This document shows positions 33,618 through 42,125 of a DNA stretch of 64,000 bases, in pieces (within the stretch, counting starts at the first letter, position 1; each line of letters begins with the position of its first letter). The DNA is from Bifidobacterium saguinibicoloris (GTDB taxonomy: Bacteria > Actinomycetota > Actinomycetes > Actinomycetales > Bifidobacteriaceae), in contig NZ_JAHBBF010000008.1 in assembly GCF_019331725.1 (NCBI RefSeq), positions 1 through 64,000 of the forward strand. Direction: 5' to 3'. The position numbers and the translations under genes are program-made. The notes beneath the pieces are model-generated. The model made no database searches. It was not told the origin of the DNA and saw only the letters and a program-made list of their open reading frames with translations.

Positions 33618-35056
33618 TGCCTATGGGTTACGAGTCACTGAGCACGATCATCGTGCTGGTCATCGTAATCATAGGAATCGTGGTATGGCTGCCCATACGC
33701 ACGGCCAACAGCATGAGGCATGTCGAGGAGCACCGCACCGACCGCTACTCCACCTCGCTGCACCTGGTCGACGAGCATAGCGGCACACGGTTCAGCGACG
33801 ACAGGACCTATGTGAAAGGGGTTTCGATGCAGCCGAAACAGAGGCGCGCCACAACGCTCACCCCAGCACGCATCGCCGAAGTGCGGCGTCTTCGTCATGA
33901 GGCCACCCGTCGTCGCCGAATCATCGTCCTGACGTTGCTGCTCGCCACCGCGCTCGTGCTCGGACTCGCCTTCGCGCTGCACTACAGCCCGCTGTTCGCG
34001 CTCATCCCCGCCGTCCTCGCCGCCGTGGTGGTGGCGTTGGGCGCGCACGCCGCCAAGCAGGCCAGGGCATGGGAGCACAAGGTCGCCCTGATGAGGTCGC
34101 GCGAGCGCAAGGCCAAGGTCCGCGCCGCCAAACGCCAGGCGCACATGGTCGAGGTCCACACCGCGCGCATGAAGGCCGCCGTCGATGCCGCGGCCGCACC
34201 CGCGGGTTCCGTTCCGGAGACGAAGGACGATGCCGTGCGGCGGGGGAGCGCCGACCTCATCGCCAAGGCCGTGAACGATGACGCCGGCGACGTTCCTGTG
34301 AACGATGACGCCCCCACCGATCGTATGGAGCGGCGTGAGATCCGCCGCGTGCTGCGCCAGGCGCAGGAGGAGAAGCGCAGGGCGCTCGCCGAACGCGCCG
34401 CCCGCGAGGAGGCCGGGACGCCCGAGTCCTCCGCCGAGGCCGCGTCCGTGTCCGTATCCGCGGAATCCGGGTCCGTCGCCGAGAATGTCAAGGCCGGCGA
34501 TGAACCGGCCGCGCAGGCCAAGACCGACGCCAAGGCCGTTGAGGAGTCCGTCTCCGACGCCACCGCGGAACTCGTCGAGGTCAGGCCGGCCAAGGCGCTG
34601 GACGCGTTCGACATGGCCGCCATGTCCCCCGAACTCATCTCCTTCACGCTGGGCGAGGCCCGCAACGGTGTGGAGCAGGAGGACGGCACCCCGGAAAGCC
34701 TCGAGATCAGGTCGACGCGCCAGGTGAGCAAGGCCACGCCGGTGAGCCGCGAGGAGCAGGACCGTCTGGCCGACGAGGCCAAGGTCGAGACCGAGCCGGC
34801 CGTGCGGCCGGCCGCCGACGGCACGCCTTCCGGCCGTCCTGCGGACGATGTCGCCTCCGCCGCGTCGCAGGGCGATGTCGACGCCGTGTCCGCCGAAGCC
34901 TCGTCCGCCGACGACGCGTCCGACGCCGCTCCCGCTGTGACCGACGTCGCCGCGTTCCATACGGCCGAGGAGCGGGCCCGTGTGGCCGCCCCGGCCGCCA
35001 CGTCGGATTCGCTCGGCAACGACCTGCAGGCCGTGCTGGCGCGCCGCAACGGCTGA
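33617..35056 (+). CDS. Three-helix membrane protein with long disordered tail, unknown function
   Basis: 479 residues; not recognised. One membrane helix at about residues 8-28 (TIIVLVIVIIGIVVWL) is followed by a soluble segment. A helical hairpin lies at about 95-145 (RRRRIIVLTLLLATALVLGLAFALHY, then ALIPAVLAAVVVALGAHAA). A basic coiled-coil-like segment (RSRERKAKVRAAKRQAHMVEV) and about 280 Ala/Glu/Ser-rich residues complete it. The start overlaps the GNAT stop by one base; ATG 33623 is an alternative. Coupling to an acetyltransferase gene is the only functional hint. Confidence 0.7.
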   Translation: MPMGYESLSTIIVLVIVIIGIVVWLPIRTANSMRHVEEHRTDRYSTSLHLVDEHSGTRFSDDRTYVKGVSMQPKQRRATTLTPARIAEVRRLRHEATRRRRIIVLTLLLATALVLGLAFALHYSPLFALIPAVLAAVVVALGAHAAKQARAWEHKVALMRSRERKAKVRAAKRQAHMVEVHTARMKAAVDAAAAPAGSVPETKDDAVRRGSADLIAKAVNDDAGDVPVNDDAPTDRMERREIRRVLRQAQEEKRRALAERAAREEAGTPESSAEAASVSVSAESGSVAENVKAGDEPAAQAKTDAKAVEESVSDATAELVEVRPAKALDAFDMAAMSPELISFTLGEARNGVEQEDGTPESLEIRSTRQVSKATPVSREEQDRLADEAKVETEPAVRPAADGTPSGRPADDVASAASQGDVDAVSAEASSADDASDAAPAVTDVAAFHTAEERARVAAPAATSDSLGNDLQAVLARRNG

Positions 35057-35093
35057 GCGCGGCCGGCAACGGCGTCATAACCGACCGGATACG

Positions 35094-35127
35094 GGCCGCG
35101 CGGAAGGGCATGTCCTTCCGCGCGGCC
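35094..35127 (+). terminator. GC-rich hairpin before groES
   Basis: 14-bp perfect stem GGCCGCGCGGAAGG/CCTTCCGCGCGGCC with a 6-nt loop. The T tract is weak. Confidence 0.6.
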
Positions 35128-35156
35128 CTCGTCGTCTCCGGGTTTCTCTCACAGCG

Positions 35157-35183
35157 TTAGCACTCGAGTTGGCAGAGTGCTAA
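35157..35183 (+). promoter_or_regulatory. CIRCE operator (HrcA site) upstream of groES
   Basis: TTAGCACTC-N9-GAGTGCTAA, a perfect copy of the CIRCE element. It predicts HrcA repression relieved by heat shock. Confidence 0.95.
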
Positions 35184-35295
35184 AAAGCGCGCTACCATGT
35201 GAACCAGTGCTCGGGATCGGTCAAGTGATCGTCAGCCTCTTGGGCGTTTCCGGCGCGGAGACATCGAACCAACGAGAAATACGAGGTGACCCACA

Positions 35296-35589
35296 GTGTC
35301 GATCAAGCTCACACCGCTGGAGGACAAGATCATCGTCAAGCAGGCCGAGGCCGAGACCCAGACCGCGTCCGGTCTGTACATCCCGGACAACGCCAAGGAG
35401 AAGCCGCAGCAGGGCGAAGTCCTGGCCGTCGGCCCGGGCCGTCGCGACGACAAGGGCGAGCGCATCCCGATGGACGTCAAGGTCGGCGATAAGGTCCTGT
35501 ACTCCAAGTACGGCGGCACCGAAGTCCACTACGAGGGTGAGGACTACCTCATCGTCGGCGCCCGCGACATCCTGGCCATCCTCGGCTGA
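35296..35589 (+). CDS. groES: Co-chaperonin GroES
   Basis: 97 residues. It forms the heptameric lid of the GroEL cage. The typical core includes [45 protein letters not shown] and [25 protein letters not shown] 35296 is the start; upstream is a CIRCE operator and a leader of about 100 nt. groEL does not follow, as is usual for bifidobacteria where the two are unlinked. Confidence 0.97.
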   Translation: MSIKLTPLEDKIIVKQAEAETQTASGLYIPDNAKEKPQQGEVLAVGPGRRDDKGERIPMDVKVGDKVLYSKYGGTEVHYEGEDYLIVGARDILAILG

Positions 35590-35644
35590 GACCGCGCGTC
35601 GGACTCCCGCACGTCAGGCCCCCACGGGCGCGTGCGGGCCCGTA

Positions 35645-35684
35645 CGGAAGCCCCGTCCACCGCATCCGGTGGGCGGGGCTTCCG
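35645..35684 (+). terminator. groES terminator
   Basis: CGGAAGCCCCGTCCACC pairs with GGTGGGCGGGGCTTCCG (one G-U pair) over a 6-nt loop, followed by TCGTC. Confidence 0.75.
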
Positions 35685-35745
35685 TCGTCCTCGGCTACAC
35701 TTGACGAGGGTAGGGGATGACCGGACCAGCACGAGGGGGCACGGC

Positions 35746-36750
35746 ATGACACACGACCTTGCCGGCGACGACGCCGGAACGAACGGAACGAACGCAGCCG
35801 ACGTGGCCGAGACGGTCCGGACCGCGGGGCGCATCATCGACGAACTGACGCGGGCGCTGTCCTCGTCCCGCGAGGTCGCCTCGCTCGCCGTCGCCACGTT
35901 CGTGGCCGGCGGACACCTGCTGCTCGAGGATGTGCCGGGCGTCGGCAAGACCACGCTCGCCCGCGCGCTCGCCCGCGCCATCGGCGGCGACATGCGCCGC
36001 ATCCAGTTCACCCCGGACATGCTGCCCGGCGACCTGACCGGCGTGAACGTCTGGTCGCAGGCCGAAGGCCGGTTCGTCTTCCATCCCGGGCCGCTGTTCG
36101 CCAATATCGTCATCGCCGACGAGATCAACCGCGCCAATCCCAAGACCCAATCCGCCATGCTCGAGGCCATGGGGGAGGGCCGTATCAGCGTGGACGGCGA
36201 ATCGCACGCGCTCGACGACCCGTATTTCGTGGTGGCCACGCAGAACCCCATCGAGCTTGAGGGCACCTACCCGCTGCCGGAGGCGCAGCTCGACCGGTTC
36301 ATGGCCTGCACGGGCTTCGGCTATCCGGACGAGGACGCGGAGGCCGCCATGGTGTCCGCGCCCGACTGGGCCCGTCCGCTCGACCGTGTGTCGACCGTGT
36401 GCGACGTGGACACTGCGGTCCGGATGCGCGGGACGGCGCGTCGCATCGCCGTCAGCCGGCCCGTCGCCGCGTATGTGGTGGCGTTGACGCGCGCCACGCG
36501 CCATCGGGAGGGCGTGGCGTACGGCGCCTCGCCCAGGGCGAGCCTGGCGCTCGCCGCCATGGCCCGCGCCGCCGCGGCCATCGACGGGCGCGACTACGTC
36601 CTGCCGGATGACGTGCAGCGTTTCGCCGTCCCGGTGATCGCCCACCGTCTCGTCCTCGACGACGCGATGCGGTCGGGGGAGTCGGATCTCGAGACCGCCA
36701 GGGACGTCGTGCGGGACGTCGTGCGGGACGTTCCCGTCCCGCGGGCGTGA
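35746..36750 (+). CDS. MoxR-family AAA+ ATPase
   Basis: 334 residues. Walker A is EDVPGVGKTTL, Walker B is IVIADEINRANPKTQSAMLEAM, sensor 1 is VATQNPIELEGTYPLPEAQLDRF, all diagnostic of MoxR. MoxR ATPases act as chaperones for neighbouring DUF58/VWA or transglutaminase proteins. ATG 35746 follows GAGGGGG; TACACT at 35696-35701 is a likely -10. The C-terminal lid has a repeated DVVRDVVRDV stretch. It is the first gene of an operon with the giant DUF58-transglutaminase gene 13 bp downstream. Confidence 0.9.
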   Translation: MTHDLAGDDAGTNGTNAADVAETVRTAGRIIDELTRALSSSREVASLAVATFVAGGHLLLEDVPGVGKTTLARALARAIGGDMRRIQFTPDMLPGDLTGVNVWSQAEGRFVFHPGPLFANIVIADEINRANPKTQSAMLEAMGEGRISVDGESHALDDPYFVVATQNPIELEGTYPLPEAQLDRFMACTGFGYPDEDAEAAMVSAPDWARPLDRVSTVCDVDTAVRMRGTARRIAVSRPVAAYVVALTRATRHREGVAYGASPRASLALAAMARAAAAIDGRDYVLPDDVQRFAVPVIAHRLVLDDAMRSGESDLETARDVVRDVVRDVPVPRA

Positions 36751-36763
36751 CGGCGGGCGCGCC

Positions 36764-39700
36764 ATGGGAAGCGGGGTGAGACGGTTCCAGGACGGTGCCG
36801 CGGCGTGCGCCGCGAGGGCATGGCGGGGGACGCGACGCGTCCGTTTCCGCCGGCATGGGTTCCGCCGGCATGGGTTCGTCCGCCCCACCGTGCCCTGCAT
36901 GCTGCTGACGGCCGTGGGTGCGCTCGCCTGCTATGCGGGTCTGCTGCTCGACGAACGCACGCTGGTGGCCGCGACCGTCTGCATCGTCGCGCTCGTCGTC
37001 GTCTCGCTGCTGCTGACCGTGGCGCAATGGGTCTTGATGCGTGCCGGGACGGCGACGCCGGATACGGCGGCCGCGACCGACCGTCCGGGTGCGTCGGACG
37101 TCCGCACGGGCCGTCGCCTGCACACCCGTCTTCGCGCATGGCTGACGCCCGGTGAGCGGCATACGACCCCGCAATACGAGATGGTGGACCAGCGGGGCGC
37201 GGTGGTCGGACGGGTCGCGGGCGAGGTGCCGCGCCGTCGCGGCCTGTACCGGCATCACAGCCGCGTGATCCGGTGGACCGGGCCGTTCGGTCTGTTCGCC
37301 GCCGCGCGCGTCACGCCGTGGGCCGGCCGGACCCTGATGCTGCCCGACGTGCCGTCCGGCGAAGGCGACGGCGTTCATGCCCCCGACCGGCGCATGGCCG
37401 GCGCCGGGCAGGAGGAGCAATCGGGCGGGGTGCGCGCCTACGCGCCCGGCGACCCCATCAGGCTTGTCTCCTGGCGGCACACCGCCCGGCGCGGACGGCT
37501 CATGACTCGCGAGACCGCCGGCGACGCGCGTCCCACCGTCCTGCTGGTCCTCGGCACGGGGACGTCGCACGGCGTCGGCTCCGGCGACGTCGGGGACGGT
37601 CGCATCGCCCGACGCTACGGACGCCCGCGCGCGGGCGCCGAGGAGGCGACGACGCTCGATCGCGCGGTCGCCGCGTTGATGGCGTGTCTGCCGCGACGTG
37701 GTCGCGGGACCGCCGCCGTGCGGATCGTGGCCACCGACGGCGAACGGTTCCATGAAGGCCTCGGCGAGGTGAAGCGCTTCCTCGCGTCGGCCCGCACGGT
37801 CCCCTACGCCGGCGACGATTCGGCGCAGGCACGCGCCAAAGCCGTCGCCGCCTATGCGGCGCGTCGGAGCGGCCCGCTGCGCATCGTCGTGTGCGACGCC
37901 GACGACGACCGGTCCCTGCGGCAGGCGCTACAGCGCGGTCCGGCCGCCGGGATGACGCGTGCGGTGGAACCCGCGGCGACGGTGACGGTCGCGGCGGACG
38001 ACGCGTCGGACATCGGTCCGGCGCACGGCGACGCGGCCGCGTCGCGCATGCCGGAAGGAACGCCGTCGGACCGGACCGCGGCATCGGACGGCACGACGGC
38101 TCGTGCGCCGAAAACGATGTCCGGCCTCCTGCCGCGCGTCGTCGCGGCCCTCGCGCTGCTCGTCTGCTTCGCCCTGACCCTGCGCGGACTGACCGGACTG
38201 GTCAACCCCACCGGCGTGTGGGCATGGTACGCGGCCGCGCTGCTCGCCGTCGCCGCCGTCGGCGCGACCATTCCGTACGGAAGCGGCGACGCATGGGCCG
38301 GAACGCGGGAGGAGGCGCGGGAAGAGGCACGGGCGGACGGCGTCGTGCGACGCCGCATCCTGCACCGTGCGGCGCGCGTGGCCGCCTACGCGCTCGCGGC
38401 CCTTGCCGGAGCCGCCGTGCTGACGGCCGTACGCGCCCACGACGCGCTGACGGACGCCGACCACCCGTGGCGGGCCCTCGCGGGCGTGCTCGCCGCCGGC
38501 TTCGACCGGCTCAACCTCCAACTGCCGCCCATCAAGGTCGACGCGGACGGCGACGTGTTCCTCGTCGTCGTGGTCGCCGCCGCGGCCGTCGCGCTGCGGT
38601 GCCTGCTCCTATGGCGCGGCGCCATGCCCCTCATGGCCGTCCTGCCCGTTGCGGCGCTCGCCGCCGACTACAGCGTGGTGGGGCATGCGACCCCATGGTG
38701 GGCCGTCGCCGCCCTCGCTCTGGCGTTCCCCCTGTCCCTGTGGGCGTACCGGCCGCGACGTCTCGGACCGCCGGCCACGGCCACGGCGGCGCTGCTCGTC
38801 ATGGCCGTCACGCTCGCCGGCACCCCCACGGGCGAGGCCATCGCCTACCGCGTGCCCCTGTCCATCGGCGAAGGCGGCGGCATGTTCACGTCGAACACGG
38901 TGAGCCCGCTCATCGACCTCAAACGCAACATCACCGCCGGATCCGACAGCATCATGCTCCACTACCGCTCGTACAAGCGCCTCTACCTGCGCATGGCCAC
39001 CCTCGACGAATTCGACGGCGACACCTGGGGCTACGGCAGGGACCTGGCCATCGACGCAGGCCTGTACGGCGCCGGCATCCAGCTCGGACGCAGCAGCGAG
39101 AACGACCTCACCGACGAGCAGCGCGAATCCATCGAGCCGTTGACCGCCTACATGTACTCGCTCGGCTACTATGGCTACGACGGCGCCGGCGTGAGCCAGG
39201 ACGGCATCGAACGGTACATGGGGTACGCGAACATCCGCATCGACACGCTGCGCTCGCGGTTCCTGCCGATGCCCGGCATCGCCTACGGCCAGCAGGGACT
39301 GGGCTCGGACTGGCTGCAATACCGGGACGGCAGCGTGTACAACCGCTCCGGTTCGAGCATGTCCGGCACCTCATACACGGCGAACGGCACGTACATCGAT
39401 CCGATCCGGTCCGCCTCCGGGTTCGCCGACCTCACCGACATCGTCGACACGGAACGCGGCTTCGAACGCCAATGGTCCTCGGTCGCCGAGCGGATCGGGG
39501 GATGGCTGCGCGAACGACGCGCGCTGCAGGCGGCCGGACTGGGCGAGGTCCGCGGCGACGCGGTGCTCATCCGCACCACCATCGGCGACGACGGCGTGGT
39601 CTACGGGCCGAACGGATGGCGGCTCGGCAAGGTGGACTCCTACCAGATGTCGTTCGGCTCCTCGATGCCGCAAGGCGACGGTACGGGCGACGGTGCCGGT

Positions 39701-41404
39701 GACGGTTCGGGCGGCGACGGTTCTGACGGAGGCTCCGGCGGAGGCTCCGTCGACGGCGGCGTCGGCGGGCGATGGCAGAACGCGCGGATGACCACCGGCA
39801 CGCCCGCCTCCATCACCTTCGACGACGCCGTCAGGGAACAGCTCGGCTTCGGCGAGGACGGCATGGTGATCGGCTCCTCCCCGACGGGCGAGGTCGGCAT
39901 CGTCGTGCCGCTCGTGGACACCACCGAACAGGTCGGCGCATGGTATGACGTCTCCAGCGGCACCGTGCGCATGAACAGGCCGGACGGTTCGGACATGGCC
40001 GAATGGGAGTCAGACGCGCATCGGGCCCTGTACGCCGCAGGCATGTCCCGGGACATCGTCACGTGGGAGAGCGCCGCCGAGGCCGGTTCGGTGATCCTCA
40101 AGGAGGTCAGGAAGGTCGTCGAATCCTCGGACCGGCGCGCCCACGCCTCCCGCTACACGTCCCTGACGGACACGCTGCCCGCCAACGTGCGCGCCGTGGT
40201 CCGCCGGGCGCAGGCGGACGGCGTTCCGATCACCGGGAAGAGCTACGACGACCAGATGCGCGCCATGCGCTGGCTCGTCGACTACTTCACCGCCAAGGAC
40301 CAGCACTTCACCTATTCGCTGGACGCGCCCGACGGTGACGGCCGCTCCAACCTCGAGGTCATCGACGCGTTCCTCGACCCGAAGACCGGGCACGCCGGCT
40401 ACTGCCAGCACTACGCGTCCGCGCTGGCCGTGCTCGGCCGCGCCATGGGCGTGCCCACGCGCGTCGTGCTCGGCTACAACGCCGGCACCGAGGAGGGGAA
40501 CGCGAGGGACACCGCCGGCTACACGCCGGTCCGGTCCCGCCAGCTCCACGCGTGGGTGGAGGCGTACCTCGACGGCGTGGGATGGGTGCCGTTCGACGTG
40601 ACGCCCGCCAGCGCCCAGAACGGCACCCTGTCCTCCGCCGCGTCCGGCGCGGACGCGTCCTCCCGGTCCGCCGGGTCCGACGCCGCGGGAGCGCAGACGA
40701 CGGACGGTGGGGCCGGCACGGCGGACGGCGAATCCGGCGCGGAGAGGGACGCCGCGTCCGCGGATGGCGACGCGAGGAAGAATGGGAAGACCGCCGGCGG
40801 CGCGAAGACGTCCCGCGGCGATGCGGCCGACGGTGACGTGACCGTCTGGGCCCGCGTCGCGGCATGGTTCGCCGCGCTGCCGACGTGGGCGAGGATCGTC
40901 CTGCCCGCGTGCGGCGTCGCCGCGCTGCTGGCCCTGCTCGTGTTCGCGCCGCGCGGCGTGCGACGGTGGCGTCGCCGCCGCGGCCTGCTCGCGATACGTC
41001 GCGCCGCGGCCGCACCTCCCGACGACATGGACGCCCGTGCGCGGGCGTGGCGCGCCGCCTGGACCCTGCTGCGCCGCGAAGGCCGACGGTCCGGCGTGCG
41101 ATGGCGCGCCTCCGACACCGATCGGGCGATCGGCGAGGCGATCGCCCGTGCATGGGAGGACGCCGGGGGCTCCGACGCGTCCGACGGGGCGGGCTCCGGC
41201 CCGTCCGCCGACGCCGCGGCCACCGTGCGCACGGTGGCGCGCAACGTCGCGGCGGCCGCGTTCGGCGGGACACCGGACCGGCCGGAGGGTCTGGAGGAGC
41301 GGGTCCGCCGGGCGCCCGACGGGGTGCCTCGGCCCGCGAGGACGCCGTCGCGGTGGCCGAGGCCATTGCGACACGCCGACGCGAGGAAACGTTTGGATTT
41401 CTGA
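36764..41404 (+). CDS. DUF58 plus transglutaminase (TgpA-like) fusion protein
   Basis: 1546 residues. Residues 1-440 form a DUF58 protein: two membrane helices near 45-90, and VRAYAPGDPIRLVSWRHTARRGRLMTRE at about 222-245. A second membrane block at about 450-720 is followed by an extracytoplasmic part with a transglutaminase-like core. Cys1214 (HAGYCQHYASALAVLGRAMGVPTRVVLGY), His1262 (QLHAWVEAY) and Asp1278 (PFDVTP) make the expected triad. A final helix lies near 1365-1390, then a cytoplasmic tail. Elsewhere DUF58 and TgpA-like proteins are normally encoded by adjacent separate genes; here no stop or restart separates them. The function is probably cell-envelope related. Confidence 0.85.
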   Translation: MGSGVRRFQDGAAACAARAWRGTRRVRFRRHGFRRHGFVRPTVPCMLLTAVGALACYAGLLLDERTLVAATVCIVALVVVSLLLTVAQWVLMRAGTATPDTAAATDRPGASDVRTGRRLHTRLRAWLTPGERHTTPQYEMVDQRGAVVGRVAGEVPRRRGLYRHHSRVIRWTGPFGLFAAARVTPWAGRTLMLPDVPSGEGDGVHAPDRRMAGAGQEEQSGGVRAYAPGDPIRLVSWRHTARRGRLMTRETAGDARPTVLLVLGTGTSHGVGSGDVGDGRIARRYGRPRAGAEEATTLDRAVAALMACLPRRGRGTAAVRIVATDGERFHEGLGEVKRFLASARTVPYAGDDSAQARAKAVAAYAARRSGPLRIVVCDADDDRSLRQALQRGPAAGMTRAVEPAATVTVAADDASDIGPAHGDAAASRMPEGTPSDRTAASDGTTARAPKTMSGLLPRVVAALALLVCFALTLRGLTGLVNPTGVWAWYAAALLAVAAVGATIPYGSGDAWAGTREEAREEARADGVVRRRILHRAARVAAYALAALAGAAVLTAVRAHDALTDADHPWRALAGVLAAGFDRLNLQLPPIKVDADGDVFLVVVVAAAAVALRCLLLWRGAMPLMAVLPVAALAADYSVVGHATPWWAVAALALAFPLSLWAYRPRRLGPPATATAALLVMAVTLAGTPTGEAIAYRVPLSIGEGGGMFTSNTVSPLIDLKRNITAGSDSIMLHYRSYKRLYLRMATLDEFDGDTWGYGRDLAIDAGLYGAGIQLGRSSENDLTDEQRESIEPLTAYMYSLGYYGYDGAGVSQDGIERYMGYANIRIDTLRSRFLPMPGIAYGQQGLGSDWLQYRDGSVYNRSGSSMSGTSYTANGTYIDPIRSASGFADLTDIVDTERGFERQWSSVAERIGGWLRERRALQAAGLGEVRGDAVLIRTTIGDDGVVYGPNGWRLGKVDSYQMSFGSSMPQGDGTGDGAGDGSGGDGSDGGSGGGSVDGGVGGRWQNARMTTGTPASITFDDAVREQLGFGEDGMVIGSSPTGEVGIVVPLVDTTEQVGAWYDVSSGTVRMNRPDGSDMAEWESDAHRALYAAGMSRDIVTWESAAEAGSVILKEVRKVVESSDRRAHASRYTSLTDTLPANVRAVVRRAQADGVPITGKSYDDQMRAMRWLVDYFTAKDQHFTYSLDAPDGDGRSNLEVIDAFLDPKTGHAGYCQHYASALAVLGRAMGVPTRVVLGYNAGTEEGNARDTAGYTPVRSRQLHAWVEAYLDGVGWVPFDVTPASAQNGTLSSAASGADASSRSAGSDAAGAQTTDGGAGTADGESGAERDAASADGDARKNGKTAGGAKTSRGDAADGDVTVWARVAAWFAALPTWARIVLPACGVAALLALLVFAPRGVRRWRRRRGLLAIRRAAAAPPDDMDARARAWRAAWTLLRREGRRSGVRWRASDTDRAIGEAIARAWEDAGGSDASDGAGSGPSADAAATVRTVARNVAAAAFGGTPDRPEGLEERVRRAPDGVPRPARTPSRWPRPLRHADARKRLDF

Positions 41405-41428
41405 AAACGTTGGAATTCCAACGTTTTT
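41404..41428. terminator. Palindromic bidirectional terminator
   Basis: AAAACGTTGG-AATT-CCAACGTTTTT, a perfect stem with T tract, directly behind the giant gene. Confidence 0.85.
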
Positions 41429-41473
41429 AGGGTGTCATACGGCCGTTTCGCCACGCCGGGGCGGCGTTCTGGG

Positions 41474-41502
41474 TTGCGCGCCGGAAAATCCCGTGGCATG
41501 AT
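41474..41502 (+). promoter_or_regulatory. Promoter of the tRNA cluster
   Basis: -35 TTGCGC (41474-41479) and -10 CATGAT (41497-41502) with a 17-bp spacer, about 48 bp before tRNA-Tyr. Confidence 0.5.
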
Positions 41503-41549
41503 ATCCGAGTTGCCTGACGAGGTCACCTCCTCGGCAGGGGACAGAGACT

Positions 41550-41631
41550 GGCGGATTTCCCAAGCGGTCAAAGGGAGCTGACTGTAAATCAGCCGCTTCG
41601 TGCTTCAGTGGTTCGAATCCACTATCCGCCA
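41550..41631 (+). tRNA. tRNA-Tyr (GTA)
   Basis: Acceptor GGCGGAT/ATCCGCC, anticodon loop CTGTAAA with GTA, a long variable arm (class II) and T-loop GGTTCGAATCC. CCA is not encoded. Confidence 0.96.
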
Positions 41632-41632
41632 C

Positions 41633-41704
<72 letters not shown>

Positions 41705-41708
41705 CTCT

Positions 41709-41782
41709 GGCGGGGTAGCTCAGCTGGCTAGAGCGTACGACTCATAATCGTAAGGTCAAGAGTTCGAGCCTCTTCCTCGCTA
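41709..41782 (+). tRNA. tRNA-Met (CAT), elongator type
   Basis: D arm GCTCAGCTGGCTAGAGC, anticodon loop CTCATAA and T-arm AAGAGTTCGAGCCTCTT. The acceptor GGCGGGG pairs with CCTCGCT through a G1-U72 wobble and one further G-U, which is weaker than usual. Confidence 0.9.
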
Positions 41783-41789
41783 CAAATCA

Positions 41790-41809
41790 CGCCCGTCATC
41801 CGACGGGCG
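41790..41809 (+). terminator. Hairpin after the tRNA cluster
   Basis: CGCCCGTC-ATCC-GACGGGCG, followed by TACGTTTAG, which also contains the rpmG -10 (TAGACT). Confidence 0.55.
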
Positions 41810-41838
41810 TACGTTTAGACTATAGAGGTGAATGAACC

Positions 41839-42006
41839 ATGGCTAAGTCCGCCGACATCCGTCCCGGCATCACGCTGGCATGCACCGAGTGCAAGGAGCG
41901 TAACTACATCACGACGAAGAACCGTCGCAACACGCCCGATCGCCTCGAGCTCAAGAAGTTCTGCCCGCGCTGCGGCAAGCAGACCGTGCACCGCGAGACC
42001 CGTTGA
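41839..42006 (+). CDS. rpmG: 50S ribosomal protein L33
   Basis: 55 residues, [22 protein letters not shown] with CTEC and a second pair in FCPRCGKQ, so this is the zinc-binding (C+) form. GAGGTGA precedes ATG 41839. A TAGACT hexamer and TATAG lie about 20 bp upstream. It sits directly behind the tRNA cluster and ends at its own terminator. Confidence 0.95.
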   Translation: MAKSADIRPGITLACTECKERNYITTKNRRNTPDRLELKKFCPRCGKQTVHRETR

Positions 42007-42026
42007 TTTCGCGCTACGAACGTTCG

Positions 42027-42052
42027 AACCCGGCCCATTCGGCCGGGTTTTT
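42027..42052 (+). terminator. rpmG terminator
   Basis: AACCCGGCC-CATTC-GGCCGGGTT followed by TTT. Confidence 0.88.
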
Positions 42053-42125
42053 GCGTTATCGGGACGATGCCGTCCGCCGCGGACGGTGCGGACAGGACGG
42101 GCGGAAGCGGATAGGATAGGCGGTT

